Shown here one piece after another: positions 1 through 12,577 of a stretch of DNA of 64,000 nt. The DNA is from Mesostigma viride (lineage: Eukaryota > Streptophyta > Mesostigmatophyceae > Mesostigmatales > Mesostigmataceae): positions 536,564-600,563 of the forward strand of contig RPFO01000213.1 of the NCBI GenBank assembly GCA_009746045.1. Reading direction: 5' to 3'. The notes beneath the pieces were generated by a model. It was not told the DNA's origin. It saw only the letters and a list, made by a program, of their open reading frames with translations, and searched no databases. A program made the position numbers and the translations under genes. The stretch's first letter is position 1. Each line of letters opens with the position of its first letter.

Positions 1-1420
1 ACCCAGTAGCTGAGCCTGGAATTGTTTAAAAGGCGAAGCTACGCACCTTGTTTGCTCTCTCAGTACCTCACACCTCACACACTCCTGTGGTGGAACTAGC
101 AGCCGGCCAGCTGCCGACTGAGACTTATTTTTATCTGAGTGAAATAAAGTAAAACTTTGTGGCAAACATTGTTTTCTCACTCCTAACAGTACCCCCGAAA
201 AATTCGAAGTCCAAATCGCGTATTCTAAAATAAATACGCGTATAATACGCGGAGGCCTTCAGTGTACGTTTTCCCGTATTTTTGCGGCTCCGTACGGCGT
301 ACTGACCAACCCGGAATTCTTCTAATTTGAACTAAAGATGCTCAGACATACTGTTCTGAACTTCTTTGAACTTGAATGCCGAAATCTAATGCGACCCAAC
401 GGGAGCACGAGTTTAATTAAATATGCGACCCAACTTAAGTCGTGAACACAACTTAAACCAACCCAACTTAAGGCATGAATGACTGTACATACTTTATTAT
501 TAGGGTGAAGAGACATGCTGTTTGCTTTCAATTGGTGGTAGTTAGCCTCTAGTCGTGGACATAGGCTAAGTACCAGATAGCAATGTGCTATCTGGGGTTT
601 CGCACGTGTAGGCTCGGTCAGAAGTCCCGGCTATATGTGATTCGGCAGGCTAGACTATTAGATAGCCGAGTCCTGGTGACGGACACCAGTACCCAAGCAG
701 GATTGGCGGTACGGCGTCGCCAGTACCCACTCGGGACTGGCATTGAGGTGTCGGATGTTGGACGAGGGTCCTGAGAGTCTAGCAGTGGCGTTGCGCCACT
801 CAGGCTGCACCACAGAGCCCAACGGCCACTGTCGGCTGCTCCAGACGTGGCAGCCGGGCAGGGCGTTGCTTGTCGAGAATGCTAAAATTAATGCCCTTGT
901 GCACGTTGTGTGCAGCCGGGGCTGATTTTAATATTAGAATTTTTTTGGTTTATTAAATTTTGACCAGGGATGCAGCTAGACCTTGTTTGGATGCTCAGAT
1001 ACTGTGTATATAGTCGCTAGAACTACACGATCACTCCTCTCTTACCCTCTCAAGCCTTATCCCCCCAGTTCGGCTAACGCCCGTTGCCCCATGCATGCAT
1101 CGCGTGTGTGCGTAACAGGTCGAGCAGTGACGGTGACAGCCGTCCATCATGGCGCACAGCCTCTTTCAAGGAATTCAAGTTCACTGAATGCATGGCCGGG
1201 GGAGGTGTGCTTAGCCAACGTGCAAGACCGGGTCATGTGCTAGACAAGTGCTGTGATAAGTATCTAGATTTCCTTATACAAGCCAGAGGGCACATCGAAC
1301 AACTATCTGAAAATACCATGGACACCATCGACATGCGGAGGTCATGCTGCTTGGCAGCTAGCATGGGACCATTGGACAAGTTTATTAGGTAGCGTAATAC
1401 ATATGCCCAGTGTTTATTAT
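1..1420. other. No gene; short repeat end at ~390-418
   Basis: I find no supportable coding region. Short open frames at 583-925 and 983-1392 have no recognisable domain, and their codons look random. Around 390-418 a segment reads CCCAACGGGAGCACGAGT followed by a TTTAATTAAAT tail. It matches the plus-strand segment at 63733-63778, so it is probably the 3' end of a short retroposed element. The rest is unremarkable. Confidence 0.6.
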
Positions 1421-1816
1421 AAGTTAGTACAAACTAGTACAACGCTGAAAGAACTACTATCGGCCAATAAATGATAGTACAACAACCAAAGATGTGTAGT
1501 GGCCAACCAGATACTAAGGATCCGAACTGTATATATTATCCTTGGTAGTATCTACGCTTGTGGCGCGGCACCATGAGGTTGAGTGCCGGACAGGCATGAT
1601 GCGGAAGCAAGGTCCTGTGTGCATCAAGTACCCGCAGTGCTGAGTGGTTGGTTGCTGCAATGAGCTTCTAGAAGGGTCCATAGTACAGATGTTTTTTCGG
1701 GGAAATGGGTATATTTTATTAGCCAATTATGGACCAAAGAGGTGAGAGGGGAAAAGAGTATCAGCGAATCCTAATGAAGGTGGGCACACACACGTGTGGC
1801 GGTGACAGGTGAAAGG

Positions 1817-2635
1817 CTAATAGGGCGCGTTATTAGACCAGGGAAGCCATTGGACCTGAGTAATGTCGCCATGAGGCATACTGGTGAATACCTGATTACG
1901 GCCCAGTAGATCATGAAAAAGCTGGAGCGGGCTGGGCTTGTCGTTATTGGGCCCTGGGTCCCACACCCTGTGTTGTTCCTGAGCTAACAGCCAGTAGCGG
2001 CGCATAGCCGCATTCCATAGGTATATAAAGCGCCGGACTACGCCGCCGCGGGTATACTCCTCGCGGACCTTAAAGACTGTCTCGTTGCGTATGGTCCAGA
2101 TCGCGTATAGCATAGTAGTGCGTAGCCATATCCATTCTGCTTGGGAAACTGAAAGCTCGGTCCCTGGTGTGCCAGCAATACCGAAAATGATGGTACGCAC
2201 GCTAATTGGGAGAGTGGGTGGCGATGCCGTCCATGCGGCCCAGATGTTAATGAGCCACGTCCAAACCCCAGGGAGATTACAGTAAAGAAACCTGTGCTCA
2301 ATGGTTTCACTAGGGTGCGTGCACAGGCATGATGCATCATGACCAAAACGCTCGTGGAGCGTAGCGCAGACCCCTATCGCCCTATGCATCAAAAGATGTT
2401 GTACATCAGTGGCCCTGCGGTCCACGAGAGGGTGGTCTACCGCCAGGGTAATCATCTTAACCCAAGTGTAGCCCGGCCAATGTATTCCCCAGCGGGCTCG
2501 GCCCGGATGGGGCTGATGGTACGTATGCAACAAGATATCATAACCCCAATCTGCGGTGTACTCAAAGATACATTTGCTGGTTCTGATCATGTCCCCCTTG
2601 GTGTCCAAAAACCAAATGTCCTCATTTGAGGACAT
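1817..2635 (-). pseudogene. L-A LINE C-terminal zinc-binding domain
   Basis: A 272-codon frame continuing the L-A coding sequence beyond the insertion. Residues about 85-130 match the zf-RVT domain of plant-type L1 elements: a histidine-rich lead (LLMHRAIGVCATLHERFGH), then the C-x-C ... H-x4-C pattern in CLCTHPSETIEHRFLYC, then WTWL. The remaining C-terminus is Trp/Arg-rich with no named domain. The apparent start lies within the palindromic duplication at the insertion boundary, so it is not a genuine initiation site. It is separated from its reverse transcriptase half and out of frame with it. Confidence 0.75.
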
Positions 2636-4332
2636 AGTCCTCGTTTGAGACGGGGGGGGTCAGGGGGGCGGTTTTGGCGCCAAAGTTGGTCCTGAGGATC
2701 CCTGGTGGGTTTTGGCGCGAAACTGGGATAGGTACTGAGCGCGCCAAGCCCCCGGCGTCGACAGGGGCCGACCGTACCTGGAAAATATGAGGCGAGGAAA
2801 AGTACCTACTACAGCAAGAACATCGCAATGCAATCGAGTGTTTTGTCGAGTGACGGCTATGGGGTCGTTCCAGTTCTGAGGCTTGCCTGAACGTTATAGG
2901 CCATTATTTTGCCCCGAATGAAGACAGAACTTTAGATCATCATCTAGTCATTTCGAAGATGCTGCTTTTGACGTGCAGGTGCTTTGTATATGTCGAAAAT
3001 ATTGTTCATGAACGGATTTTGGCACCGTTGAAGAAAATCTGGAAGCTACGTAGATGGCATGATAGGTCAGTATGCAGTTCGGTTTTACAATTTCTTTTTC
3101 CGCCCAGTAGCTGCGGATATCGCGAGTATGGGTTATGGTACGCTTCTGGGTTAATGGGCGACCCGGGCAACAGAGGGACCTGGGCAGTTAGATGGGTCAA
3201 AGAGTCTCCATTTTTTCGTCGTGATATCGCAGTCACGCCTGGCGAAAACCACGGCGAGCGCGAGCCATATTTTACTTTTGCCGCAAGGCTGGGTGCTTCC
3301 CGGGCGTCACCGTCCTTTAATATATATTTCTTGAGCTGTCCCGCGCAGCTGGCGGCCTGGGCGCACGTGAAGAACAAGGTTCCGGATGTCATCCGCAACC
3401 GCATCGTTCTAAATAAGCGTGTCAAGAGTATCGTAGCTTATAACCCCCGCAGACTTAATGATTCCGGTTCTTTTCAATGCCCAACGTCGTGGTTGTGATT
3501 ACGCCTATGTCCGGGGAACTTAAAGGAAGTTTGCTGGGTAATGCTTTCTTTTCCCGTGGTGTCACTGAAAAGGTAAACGGCCTTGCGTCGTCAAAACAGC
3601 AGCAAGTAGAAGTCACTGTGCTTAGTTGCAATGTGGTAGTTTGATTTAACACATATACTGCCTTGTTGCTGAAAACTTTTTCAAGGCTTGCTGGGATGTT
3701 GCCCATATGTTTCTAACGCTTAACCTCATGTCCAAGTGAGCTAGACTGGCTTGGAAACTTGAGCTTGTCATGCTTACATTGTGCTTGTATTGCTATTTGT
3801 GCCTCTTTGCAGTATCTGCTTCATATATGATTGAAGGCTTCAGCATCATTGTCGAGCACCGTGGTGGCAGCCAAGCCTCCAATAACGATCACGGACCTAA
3901 CCTTGGCAAGTATTTGCTTCTTATTTCATTCTTTGGACTGAGCTAGCTTTGAGCTAGCTTTACACCTGCTATTTGGCCTGCACCATGGTCCCTGGCTGCC
4001 AGTTACATTTTGTGCCCCCCCCCGGCAGGCTGCAGGATCTAGGATAGCGAGGGTGTAATGTAGACATGTTGTGGGCACCTTGGGTGCATTTTCAGGACCA
4101 GCCATGACCTGGCCCTGCCTTCTTTCTGGGCATATTGTTGACTTGAGTGCTTGTTGGTCACTCGCGTAGCGACCCCCCTGCATTCATAAATCGTAAACCA
4201 TCATACCATGAGCATATTTCATGGATGTTAAGCATTGCTACTCTTGAACATATCATAAATGAACATGGTTCCATACCGTACCCATGGATGTGTTGAAATG
4301 TGTGAGTTATTACAAATGGTATCCATGCTTAA
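2636..4332. mobile_element. 1.7 kb insertion in L-A, class unknown
   Basis: This block splits the LINE coding sequence and is absent from its logic on both sides. It is flanked by two near-identical 22-bp segments (2614-2635 and 4333-4354, one mismatch), each itself a palindrome around TCCTCAT(T/A)TGAGGA. They can be read as a long target duplication of a palindromic site or as paired inverted termini. Just inside the left end is a partial third copy (TCCTCGTTTGAG), which favours terminal repeats. No transposase is visible. One 179-codon plus-strand frame lies within (2959-3498). Confidence 0.55.
2959..3498 (+). CDS. Hypothetical ORF in the L-A insertion
   Basis: A 179-codon frame with no domain I recognise. 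The first third is hydrophobic/basic (start MLLLTCRCFVYVENIV), the middle is Gly/Arg-rich and the end is basic. It is the only sizeable open frame in the 1.7 kb insertion. Overlapping frames of 139 codons exist on the other strand, so it could be chance. I include it only because the insertion otherwise has no coding candidate. Confidence 0.2.
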   Translation: MLLLTCRCFVYVENIVHERILAPLKKIWKLRRWHDRSVCSSVLQFLFPPSSCGYREYGLWYASGLMGDPGNRGTWAVRWVKESPFFRRDIAVTPGENHGEREPYFTFAARLGASRASPSFNIYFLSCPAQLAAWAHVKNKVPDVIRNRIVLNKRVKSIVAYNPRRLNDSGSFQCPTSWL

Positions 4333-4365
4333 AAATGTCCTCATATGAGGACATTTTCTTGGTGA

Positions 4366-6510
4366 TTAGACATTGGTTAAGACCCATCCAAATTCAACCT
4401 GGTCCAGATGTAGTAGATCGAGCCGTGTGTTGCCCACGTGTAGCCATGTAATGCTCTCAACCGGGGATAATGGGTCCGGCTGGATCATGCAAGATCTTGG
4501 CACAGACCATGGGACTACGCGTATGCGGTGACACTGGGAAGCTGGCGTGTACGCATATAAGGTGGATAGTTGATACAGACACCCATTGTGGCCAGAAATA
4601 GCTTCCAGCAGTTGTAGTTGGAGCCCCTCATGTGGCAGAACCGTCACGACTAAACCCTTGCACACGGGCGTGACTCCGTCGGCGTAGAAGCTAACCCAGT
4701 CGCCGGTTATAATTGGCTTGCGTGGGGCAGTCATCAATGCATGCCACGCAGCTGGTATCGCACTTCTAAGAGTTTGCCACGCTTGCAGGGAGGGCATGTG
4801 GGAGACCCAAGTGCTGACCTCGTCGTAGCTGAGCCGTCGATACGTAGCGCCGTGCCCCAGGTAGAGGTCCAGCACCCTGACAATCGGCGGTGACGCGCGC
4901 AGAAAGCCATCGTACGGGTTGTGTCCGTGGAGAGTGCCGAGGGGCTTGTTAGTAGCGTCTGTGATTAAGTCATTAAAAAAGAGTGGCTGCCGTGCCACCT
5001 CCTCTCGAGTAGTAGGAAAGACTAGGCGACCCGGCTTGAGCTTATTGTAACCTGTCCATATGCGCTGCCAGTACCATGGGAGTCCTTTGTACGAAATAAG
5101 GGTGCTGCCCAGTATGCCCGCCCCCAGTTGCCACGAGGTGCCACTAGCATGGGTGGAAAGAGAGGCTAGCGTTTCACGTGCAAGCATGCAGCCAGGGTGT
5201 GTGTTAACTCCCATAAAAACGGATATCACTTGTTTAGCATACAGCGACCACAGACGCCATTGTATGTTGTGGAGCCCGAGGCCCCCGTGCACCCATGACA
5301 TGAAGGACATCTCTCTGTTGATCCAGCCGTGGACCGTGTGGGAGATTAAGCCTTTCTGTTTCCAGACAAAATTGCTGCCAAGGCGTTGGATGAGCTGTGT
5401 GGTGGCATCATTGGGTGGGTGTGCTTGGCAATAATACAAGACCTTAGAGAACAACAGTTGGTTGACGATCAGGGTTCGCCCTCGTAGGCTCATGCGGTGG
5501 ACTGCCCCCCAGCGCCCTGCGGTAAGGAGAACGCCTGCAAGCTTGCCCACGTGGTTGGTTTCATCATACATGAAAGAACGTTGTTCAGCCAAGCGTCCCT
5601 CGGGTGTGCAGCCGATGGGACAATTGTGCAAAAGGTGGTGATCCCCCGGCTTGACCCAGGTCACAGCCAGGTTGGGGAGGGCGTAGCGTAGGGTGTTGGT
5701 TTTGCCGATATGCAGTCCCGTAGTGGACTTGAGCACATTGCATCGTTGTTGTGTGGCAACAGAATAGGTAGTGATATTATCCATGACAGCATGCACTTCA
5801 GGCAGAGAGATACAAACATTTGTTGTGTCATCCACATAAGCCGTTTGGAATATACCTTTACCGTTACCTGTCGGGAAGCCCCGAATGCGAGGATCGTTCT
5901 GGTGTAGCCAGTAGAGTCCTGCGTGGGCCAGGAGAAATAGAATAGGGGACATGCAATCTCCTTGTGGTAGCGATCGTGAGCTAGCACCGGTCGCTGACTT
6001 GTGTCCGTCTATTAGTAAATACCAAGCCAGGGATTTGATCATACCCATAATGACGGTCATGAGTTGTGGGCCAAATCCTAGTGCGGTTAGAATGTGTTCT
6101 AGGTATTCCCAGCACATACGGTCAAAGGCTTTTTCAAAATCCCAGAACAATATGAAACCCGAGCCCTCTATATCGTCGCGCCAGGCTTTTTCCACAATGT
6201 CCATGATGAGGGTAATGCTGTCGTTGATGTGGAGATTGGCCCTAAAGCCCACTTGCTCCGGACCAATGAGGAAGTCTAGGACGGTGTATAAGCGTCGTTG
6301 GACTATTTTACTGATGATTTTGTACGCTACCGTAAGGAGACGATAGTACAGATGTTTGACGTGGATCCGACGTACTGGATTTGTTGACGCAAATGGTTGC
6401 TGACTTGCGTTGACGGACGGAAAGTGGATGCGAAAAGAATTACTGCGCAAGGCAGTGATTTGAGTCCATCGGATGAATTGGACCGACAAGGTTGTTGACC
6501 TCATGGTCAA
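4366..6510 (-). pseudogene. L-A reverse transcriptase region (L1-like)
   Basis: A 714-codon frame with L1-type reverse transcriptase blocks. These are the LLTVAYKIISKI block near residue 58, a GPEQVGFR block, the catalytic aspartate in WDFEKAFD (about residue 124), LPQGDCMSP (about 185) and the palm motif AYVDD (about 225). A long connection/thumb region follows. In the family this enzyme copies the element RNA into a nicked chromosomal target. The usual upstream endonuclease and the first finger motif (NxRPI) are missing. The frame stops at 4366, close to the insertion at 2636-4332, and the rest of the protein lies beyond it (1817-2635) in another frame. I read it as a relic with both catalytic motifs still visible. 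Confidence 0.8.
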
Positions 6511-6625
6511 CGCAACCTAAGAGCCAGTATTATTGTTGTCCATGAATAAAGACAATCATGATGAATTATGAACCCAATGGTCGCATCAGAAAGCTGAGCA
6601 CACGCAAGTGTGTCCAGCTTAACTT

Positions 6626-9600
6626 GTATTGGGAAGGTTCGTTGCAACCTTCAGTGATGAAGAGCTGATGTGAACATGGAAGGCGATTAAATTTTCTGGA
6701 GTCGGTCTGGTCGCCTTGACGAATTCTATGCAAGAAGTCCGTCAGTGGTTAGCCGTAGCTCACTTGATGATAATTGGGTATCGGCCAGCCATGGTTTGGG
6801 CAAGCCAAGAAATTTTCGGTTAGCTCTTGTGACGGGCTGAAAGCTACATAGCGCTGTGACGCAAAATTTCCGCAGCGGCTTAGCTCTTCATCGAGGCGTG
6901 TGGTTAAGGCCAGCGCCGCATCATGGTGTAAAACACCGGAATGGATCCGAGAGCTACTGTGCGAAAGTAAACGCTTGAAGTCGTGCAAGTTGGAATTTAC
7001 AAGCTTTGTTTGCAAGGCGGATCATCAAGGTGGTCACGGACTGCGGTGTACATCCGTCATGGTCTTCTTTTCTTTCCCGGGACAGCACAGGCGGTATAAC
7101 TGCGCTGGTTTGTGCACGGTTTGTATTCGACTGATGCGTGTAAGTGCCCTGCATGTTTTCTTTTCAAGATTTCGTGAGTTCGGTGAGATGGTTGTTATAG
7201 CTGTCTCGACCAAGAGGAAATCCTGCAAGGTGGCGGATTTTCTATACGAATAAAAGCGTCAGCTCTTGAGACGTCTATTCCTCGTTAGCTAGGCTGTTTT
7301 AAAGCGCCTGCTGAATTTTGCAATCAGCCTTTGCGTTGATTGATGTGCTTGTGTTTTCAACAGCGGCTTTTGAAGCCAGAAAGCTTTACGTTTGGCTTAA
7401 GGGCACAGTATATTCTGCATGCTTGAATGAAAGATTTTCTTTCCTCTTTGCCTTGATGCTGTGGTGCGTCAAGAAGTCTTCCAGTGTATGGTTATTTGCT
7501 GGTTGATTCCAAAACTTTCCTGGGAAGTCTGGTTGTGTAGCCCAGATGCTTTGTTGCTATTTTCTTTTCCTTTGTTGTCTATCATGCAAAAGTGCGTGTG
7601 GTTTGTGCGCAGGCATGGTGAGAATCCTCGTTGGTGTCCAGCTGGATGACAGTGCCTAATGATTGTGCATTTTCCAGCTGATGGCGTCTATACAACCATG
7701 GGCATGATTTATTGAAGTCCATGAAGCCATGTGAATGCATGCCTAAGGAGATTTTAGGCATATGGCTCATGCAACACGTGAAGATAGATTAATTGCCTGC
7801 CAGCCTATGTGTGGTTGTGCCCCATGCTAAGGGCTTGGGCAGAAGACTGAATTTTCCAGGGTTAGGTGTGATCAATCCTGAAGGGGAACCACGTAAGATG
7901 GAGCCCATATAGTACAGCCTGTATACCCTGATCATTTCAGGCAATGGTTTTTGTGGGAATGGTGATGGGTTTTTTTTCAGCCCACATGGAATGATGGCCC
8001 AGTACCTGTGACAGGGGTCATTGACAGCCGGTGCTGCAACGGCTGATGGTATCATAAGATTCTGCCTGAATGATTGCTGGTACAAGAAATCCAGCCATGA
8101 CAGTTATTCGGCTGATGATTGATGTCATGAGAAATCCAGCCATGACATTTATTTGGCTGATGGTTGATGTCTCAATAAAGCCAGCCATGACAGTTTTTTT
8201 GGCTGATGTTATTTGGTGGTTGCATGTCTACACTGGCCAAATTTTGAACATAAGTTGTGGCCATGTTCATGAATAATTCTGCCACACGTCATACGTGGTG
8301 GGATGTTGGTCGCAAAGAGAAATCCTGTAATGGCTAAGTGTGGATGTGTGTGTGATACGTATACAGATCACCTTGAACCTCCTTATATCCATGGGATGAG
8401 GTTTATGTGTACCTTTTTCCTTGGATGATGGAGAAGCCTGTGAATTATATTGCATGGGTGGTCTGGCCGGTTACAAGCTGGTGCTTGGGGCACGTTCTTT
8501 GTTGGTAGCTATATTGACCAACATGTGATTGGGCTATCTTGGAGGTCAGAAGCTTGCCTGAACCGTCAAGAGCCCTATAATTTTGAGTACCAGATAGTTT
8601 TGGGCCCCAGCATACAAAGATTAATAAAACCACTATGAGAAGGAGCAGGATAGTATTTATATTCTAAGCTGCTGTCTTGAAACCCCCTACAAATGTCAGG
8701 GGTGATGTGACGATAACAGGTATACCATGAGTCGAAGGGCCTGAGATAGGCTCTGCCTACTTTGAGTTCAGTGCAGCCTCGGAATGGCATGTGCTTCATG
8801 AGCTGCATTTAATGAAAGAGCAAATGCAAAAGATACATGTGTTGAAAGGGTCGGGCTGACTAGGCCTATAAGGAGGGCGGCCTCCTTCAGTATTTGGGAG
8901 GGGGTATGAGATATCCTACATCAAGGACATCTGAAAGTAGGCCACAAAACTACTGATGTGGAGCGTGGTAGGCCATGTAAAAGCGGTCAATCACGTATCT
9001 TGGCACAGGATCAAACCAACTTGCCAGGCAGTGGTGGGCGCCCAAAGGAATGGAATGCTGACCTGGTCACCTGGGCAAACGTATACTGGTCGTCCCATCA
9101 GTACGTCAAGAGATGGACCAAGCGAAGCCAAGCCAAACCCAACTCGGCGGTCTGCTACCCACATGGCAAGAGGCAATGCAGGGGGGACCATCTGAATCTG
9201 ATCTGACTGGTGCGCAACAGGATGACGAACAGATGAGGGTTGCTTTGTCCTGCCCTATGACTGCATCTCATGGAGGGAGTTTTGTAGAGTCGGGGTGTGG
9301 CATTGCACTCCCTGCGGGGGCCACGGTAGGTGAAGAGGCGAGGCTGAGTGAGGCTCATTTTCTTAAGAGGCGGGCTATGGGTTCAGTCGCCTGTTGTCCA
9401 CAGCTGGCTAAGAACATTCAGCCAATTGTGAATGCCCTGTGACAGCTTCCTCCTTGTTGTCAACAGGAAGGGGTCATCAATGGATCTGCCCCAAAATCAT
9501 GACCCAATGGATGGACTGCAGCCGTCCATGTGGCAGGGAAATCTTTCTCTGTCTGACGCACTTACTAAATAAAAATTTGCAGCGTACCCTCAGGTGGCAT

Positions 9601-11071
9601 TGGCCCCTATAAGGAAGGGTTTCCTTACTCATGTCTGCTGAATTTGCATTGGATATTTGCAGAAATATCCTCTAGTAAAATTCTCAGACGAATGAGAAGA
9701 TGAATAAGCATTTAACAAAAAAAAAAAAATCAAGCATTGGTATTCGGTACGTGATGATGGCCCGAAGGCTTGATGAGCCGGGCAAGACTTGATAGCATAT
9801 CCATGTCCCTACTAGAAGAAGGAAAAGGGATGTGAAGGGCCAATTGTAATTGGTCAGCTTTTTCCATACTATGGATTATCAGCAAGCAAGCACTCAGTTT
9901 GCGTAAAGCAAAACCCAACCATGTCTCCAGGGATGACATTCCCCTGGCTGATGGTTGTGGGTACTGTACGTGCCCAGGTGTGCTGGGTGCATGACAAGAC
10001 GTTGCATGGGAACTGGATGAAATTCCAGTAAATGCCATGGCTCAGAATAAGCTGTGATGAACAAAGGGAGAATAAGCTGTTGCATAACAGCTGCACAACA
10101 TCATTATTACACCCTTTGTTGGTGCAGGTTTTGAATTGGTTTAACAAAGATAACCCATGCAGTATGATAAGATCCCTCCAAGGAATAATTAATGCTTCAG
10201 CCTGCTGAGCCAATGATGTTCCATAAGTGGGTGATTCAAACAGTGAATGCCAAGCCAGCTCCGCAAGGGATGACAGCCTGATGATTACAAGTCTACTATA
10301 TTTTCTGGAGGAAGACATTGGAGTTGTCCCTGAAAACGGACTGAAACTTGTAAGCTGTGTTTGGTGATAGCCCAGAAGAATGGATCTTGGTGCCGAAAGG
10401 GAATGATTGATATAACCTCAGCCAAAAGAATTCCATGCATGTAGTGGCTGGCATGTCAAAACATGGATGGTAATATACTCCCTCGTGAAGTGGCATGGAC
10501 CCTGATCGGGAAGAATAAACCCCGGTCTGCATACATGTCATCAGATAAATTTCTTGCCAAATATTTCTTCTGGAAACTAATCTGGCCGATGACCAGATTG
10601 CCGGGCTGGATGTACAATGCCCGAGGATCATGTCAGTCATGTACTGCCCAAAGTCTAAACTGGGGTTGACTGATACGATGGCTGCCCTTAGTACTGTGAT
10701 TACAATGAAAGGGGCAACCGTGCATGTCAGATTTGTAATAGCCGGCTGTGGGCCTCGCCTAATGCCCCTTGGGTAGGTTTTTTGGTCCCTGTTTACCATA
10801 AGGGTTTTTTCCTACCAACAGTCTGGTTATAACAATCTGACCATTGAGTAGATATCGGCCAAGTAATTTTTCTCCTCTCTGGTCTAGGTTTTGCAAATTG
10901 AAGCGTGCCTGGCCAGCTGCAGGAAAGCAGCTCCACTATGTGAAATAAGCCCGTCATCCCGGATGCGGCCGAAAAACGGGGGTTTAAACACCTCCCAATA
11001 CATCACTGATGCCGGTCTTATTTCGCACTTGAAATGTGGGCTGGAGTTGAGCCGGGTGGCTCAGGATGGCC
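6626..11071. other. 4.4 kb without a gene; small tandem repeat
   Basis: This is T-rich sequence between the two L-A copies. Open frames are short and mutually overlapping, with no domain. An imperfect tandem repeat of about 50 bp (units containing CCAGCCATGACA and GGCTGATG) lies at about 8090-8205. An A run lies at about 9716-9728. It could be intron or intergenic host DNA. I see no promoter, RNA gene or element ends. Confidence 0.5.
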
Positions 11072-11749
11072 AAGTTAGTACAAACTAGTACAACGCTGAA
11101 AGAACTACTATCGGCCAATAAATGATAGTACAACAACCAAAGATGTGTAGTGGCCAACCAGATACTAAGGATCCGAACTGTATATATTATCCTTGGTAGT
11201 ATCTACGCTTGTGGCGCGGCACCATGAGGTTGAGTGCCGGACAGGCATGATGCGGAAGCAAGGTCCTGTGTGCATCAAGTACCCGCAGTGCTGAGTGGTT
11301 GGTTGCTGCAATGAGCTTCTAGAAGCCGGGTCCATAGTACAGATGTTTGACGTGGATCCGACGTACTGGATTTGTTGACGCAAATGGTTGCTGACTTGCG
11401 TTGACGGACGGAAAGTGGATGCGAAAAGCATTATATGGAATTACTGCGCAAGGCAGTGGTATCTATCTGATTTGAGTCCATCGGATGAATTGGACCGACA
11501 AGGTTGTTGACCTCATGGTCAACGCAACCTAAATAATTAATTAATTAGGAACATAACTCCGTTGGGAGTATATGTAGCACATAGCCCTGAGAAGGGGCAT
11601 ATGAGCCTATAATACATTCTAAGCTACTTCCTGCAAGGGTGGGAATGTAAACAACACTTGCTCTAGGTGCACCAGGGCACCCGCACCCTCATGGTCTATC
11701 ACGCTATGCCCGGGTAAGGGGGGAGCATGCCTGTGAGGGGGAAGATCAT

Positions 11750-11986
11750 CATCAAAGAGACAACCAGCGCAGGCCAGAAATCGGGAGAATCCGGACCATG
11801 GTAGCTCGAGCCTGCCGTTATCTTTTCCGCGTTTTCGAGTCGTTCAGGATGATGAAGATGAATGGTGATGGAAATGTGTATCCTTGTGCATTGAAATTAT
11901 GGCTGGCTTACGTGTGGAGCGACTAGATGACCTAGACGGTGGGGCCGGAAACAGCATGCTTGATCAGGGCGTGTGTTTGCATGTTT
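11750..11986 (-). mobile_element. R1: SINE-like repeat, copy 1 (237 bp)
   Basis: Inserted in the L-C 3' region with a 6-bp target duplication GATCAT (11744-11749 and 11987-11992). The empty site is seen in the second L-C copy near 62735-62745. About 200 bp match 58206-58408. Its plus-strand left end (CAAAGAGACAACCAG, CAAGG in other copies) is the fixed end shared by all copies, so the retroposon sense is probably minus with that as the 3' end. It has no coding capacity. A stretch GGTCCGGATTC on the minus strand loosely resembles a polymerase III B box. The source of its mobility is unknown. Confidence 0.7.
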
Positions 11987-12209
11987 GATCATGGCTATAC
12001 AAGAGCTATGGCATGGCTTCTCAGCAGAGAGTGACTCCCTGCATGGGCACAACATTACTAAATAAGGCTAGGCATCGTCTGGAGTGTGGCACATCATAGG
12101 CACACATGTACATGACTAAAAAGGCTAGGCCTCAGCTGGTATAGTGCCTGTAGTAGGCGGGCATGTACAAGGCCACTGTCTAACTATTCTACACTACTGC
12201 TGTATTCCC

Positions 12210-12577
12210 CTAGGCTGGGGCTGGAGTTGCTGGGGCCGCGGTGGTCGAGGGGGTCGCTTGCCAGGGCTTGTGGCCGACGTAGATGGCCGCCCCCTTCCAG
12301 TACACCGGCTGGCCCGCCTTGGTCTGCCGGAGCTGGAGGTAGGCCGGCCATAGCTCCCGTCGTCGTTGTTGCTGTGCCAGGGTCAAGTCGTCGTCAAGGG
12401 TGAAGAGAGTCTTCTCGAGCCGCTTGCGGCGTCTGAGAAAAGAAATCTTGTCCGCCGGGGTCTTAAAGGTGAGAAGGAGCGGGGGCGGCCCGGCCTTACG
12501 CCGCGCGCGGGGAAGGCGGTGGGCGGCCAGCTCGATCTCACCAGTAAGGCCCATGCGATCAAGGATTTCTCTCTCAA
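12210..12577 (-). CDS. L-C ORF1 RNA-binding protein, C-terminal part
   Basis: The L-C coding sequence enters at the truncation point 12577 and ends at 12210. Sequence upstream of 12577 belongs to the host element and should not be counted. It resembles the C-terminal half of L1-type ORF1 proteins: PPPLLLTFKTPADKISFLRR, then a DDDLTLAQQQRRRELWPAY block, then a basic stretch and GAAIYVGHKPW. In that family the region binds single-stranded nucleic acid and acts as a chaperone. A low-complexity Ala/Pro/Thr tail ends the protein. It is truncated at the N-terminus by incomplete reverse transcription. Confidence 0.65.

Larger units (their letters stand above)
1421..6625 (-). mobile_element. L-A: L1-like LINE, decayed, split by an insertion
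   Basis: A minus-strand non-LTR retrotransposon remnant. In sense order it has a 5' segment (6625-6510), a reverse transcriptase region (6510-4366), a zinc-domain region (2635-1817) and a 3' untranslated region ending near 1421. A 1.7 kb insertion (2636-4332) separates the two coding parts. Both outer boundaries are defined by the second copy at 11072-12698, which starts with the same AAGTTAGTAC and ends with the same CAGCTTAACTT. The ends form a 6-bp inverted pair (AAGTTA/TAACTT), which is odd for a LINE and may be chance. No endonuclease domain is present: the 5' segment joins directly to the reverse transcriptase fingers, so this copy already lacks internal sequence. I see no clear target duplication. 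Confidence 0.75.
11533..12577 (-). mobile_element. L-C: ORF1-only LINE-like element, copy 1
   Basis: An insertion in the L-A derivative, bounded by a 12-bp target duplication AACGCAACCTAA (11521-11532 and 12578-12589). The sense strand is minus. It is 5'-truncated at 12577, encodes the end of an ORF1-type protein (12577-12210), then has about 670 bp of 3' untranslated sequence and a tail of TTAA repeats (11533-11547). No reverse transcriptase lies between ORF1 and the 3' end. The second copy (62514-63080) has the same layout, so the lack of RT is a property of the family. A SINE-like repeat (R1) is nested at 11750-11986. Confidence 0.75.
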
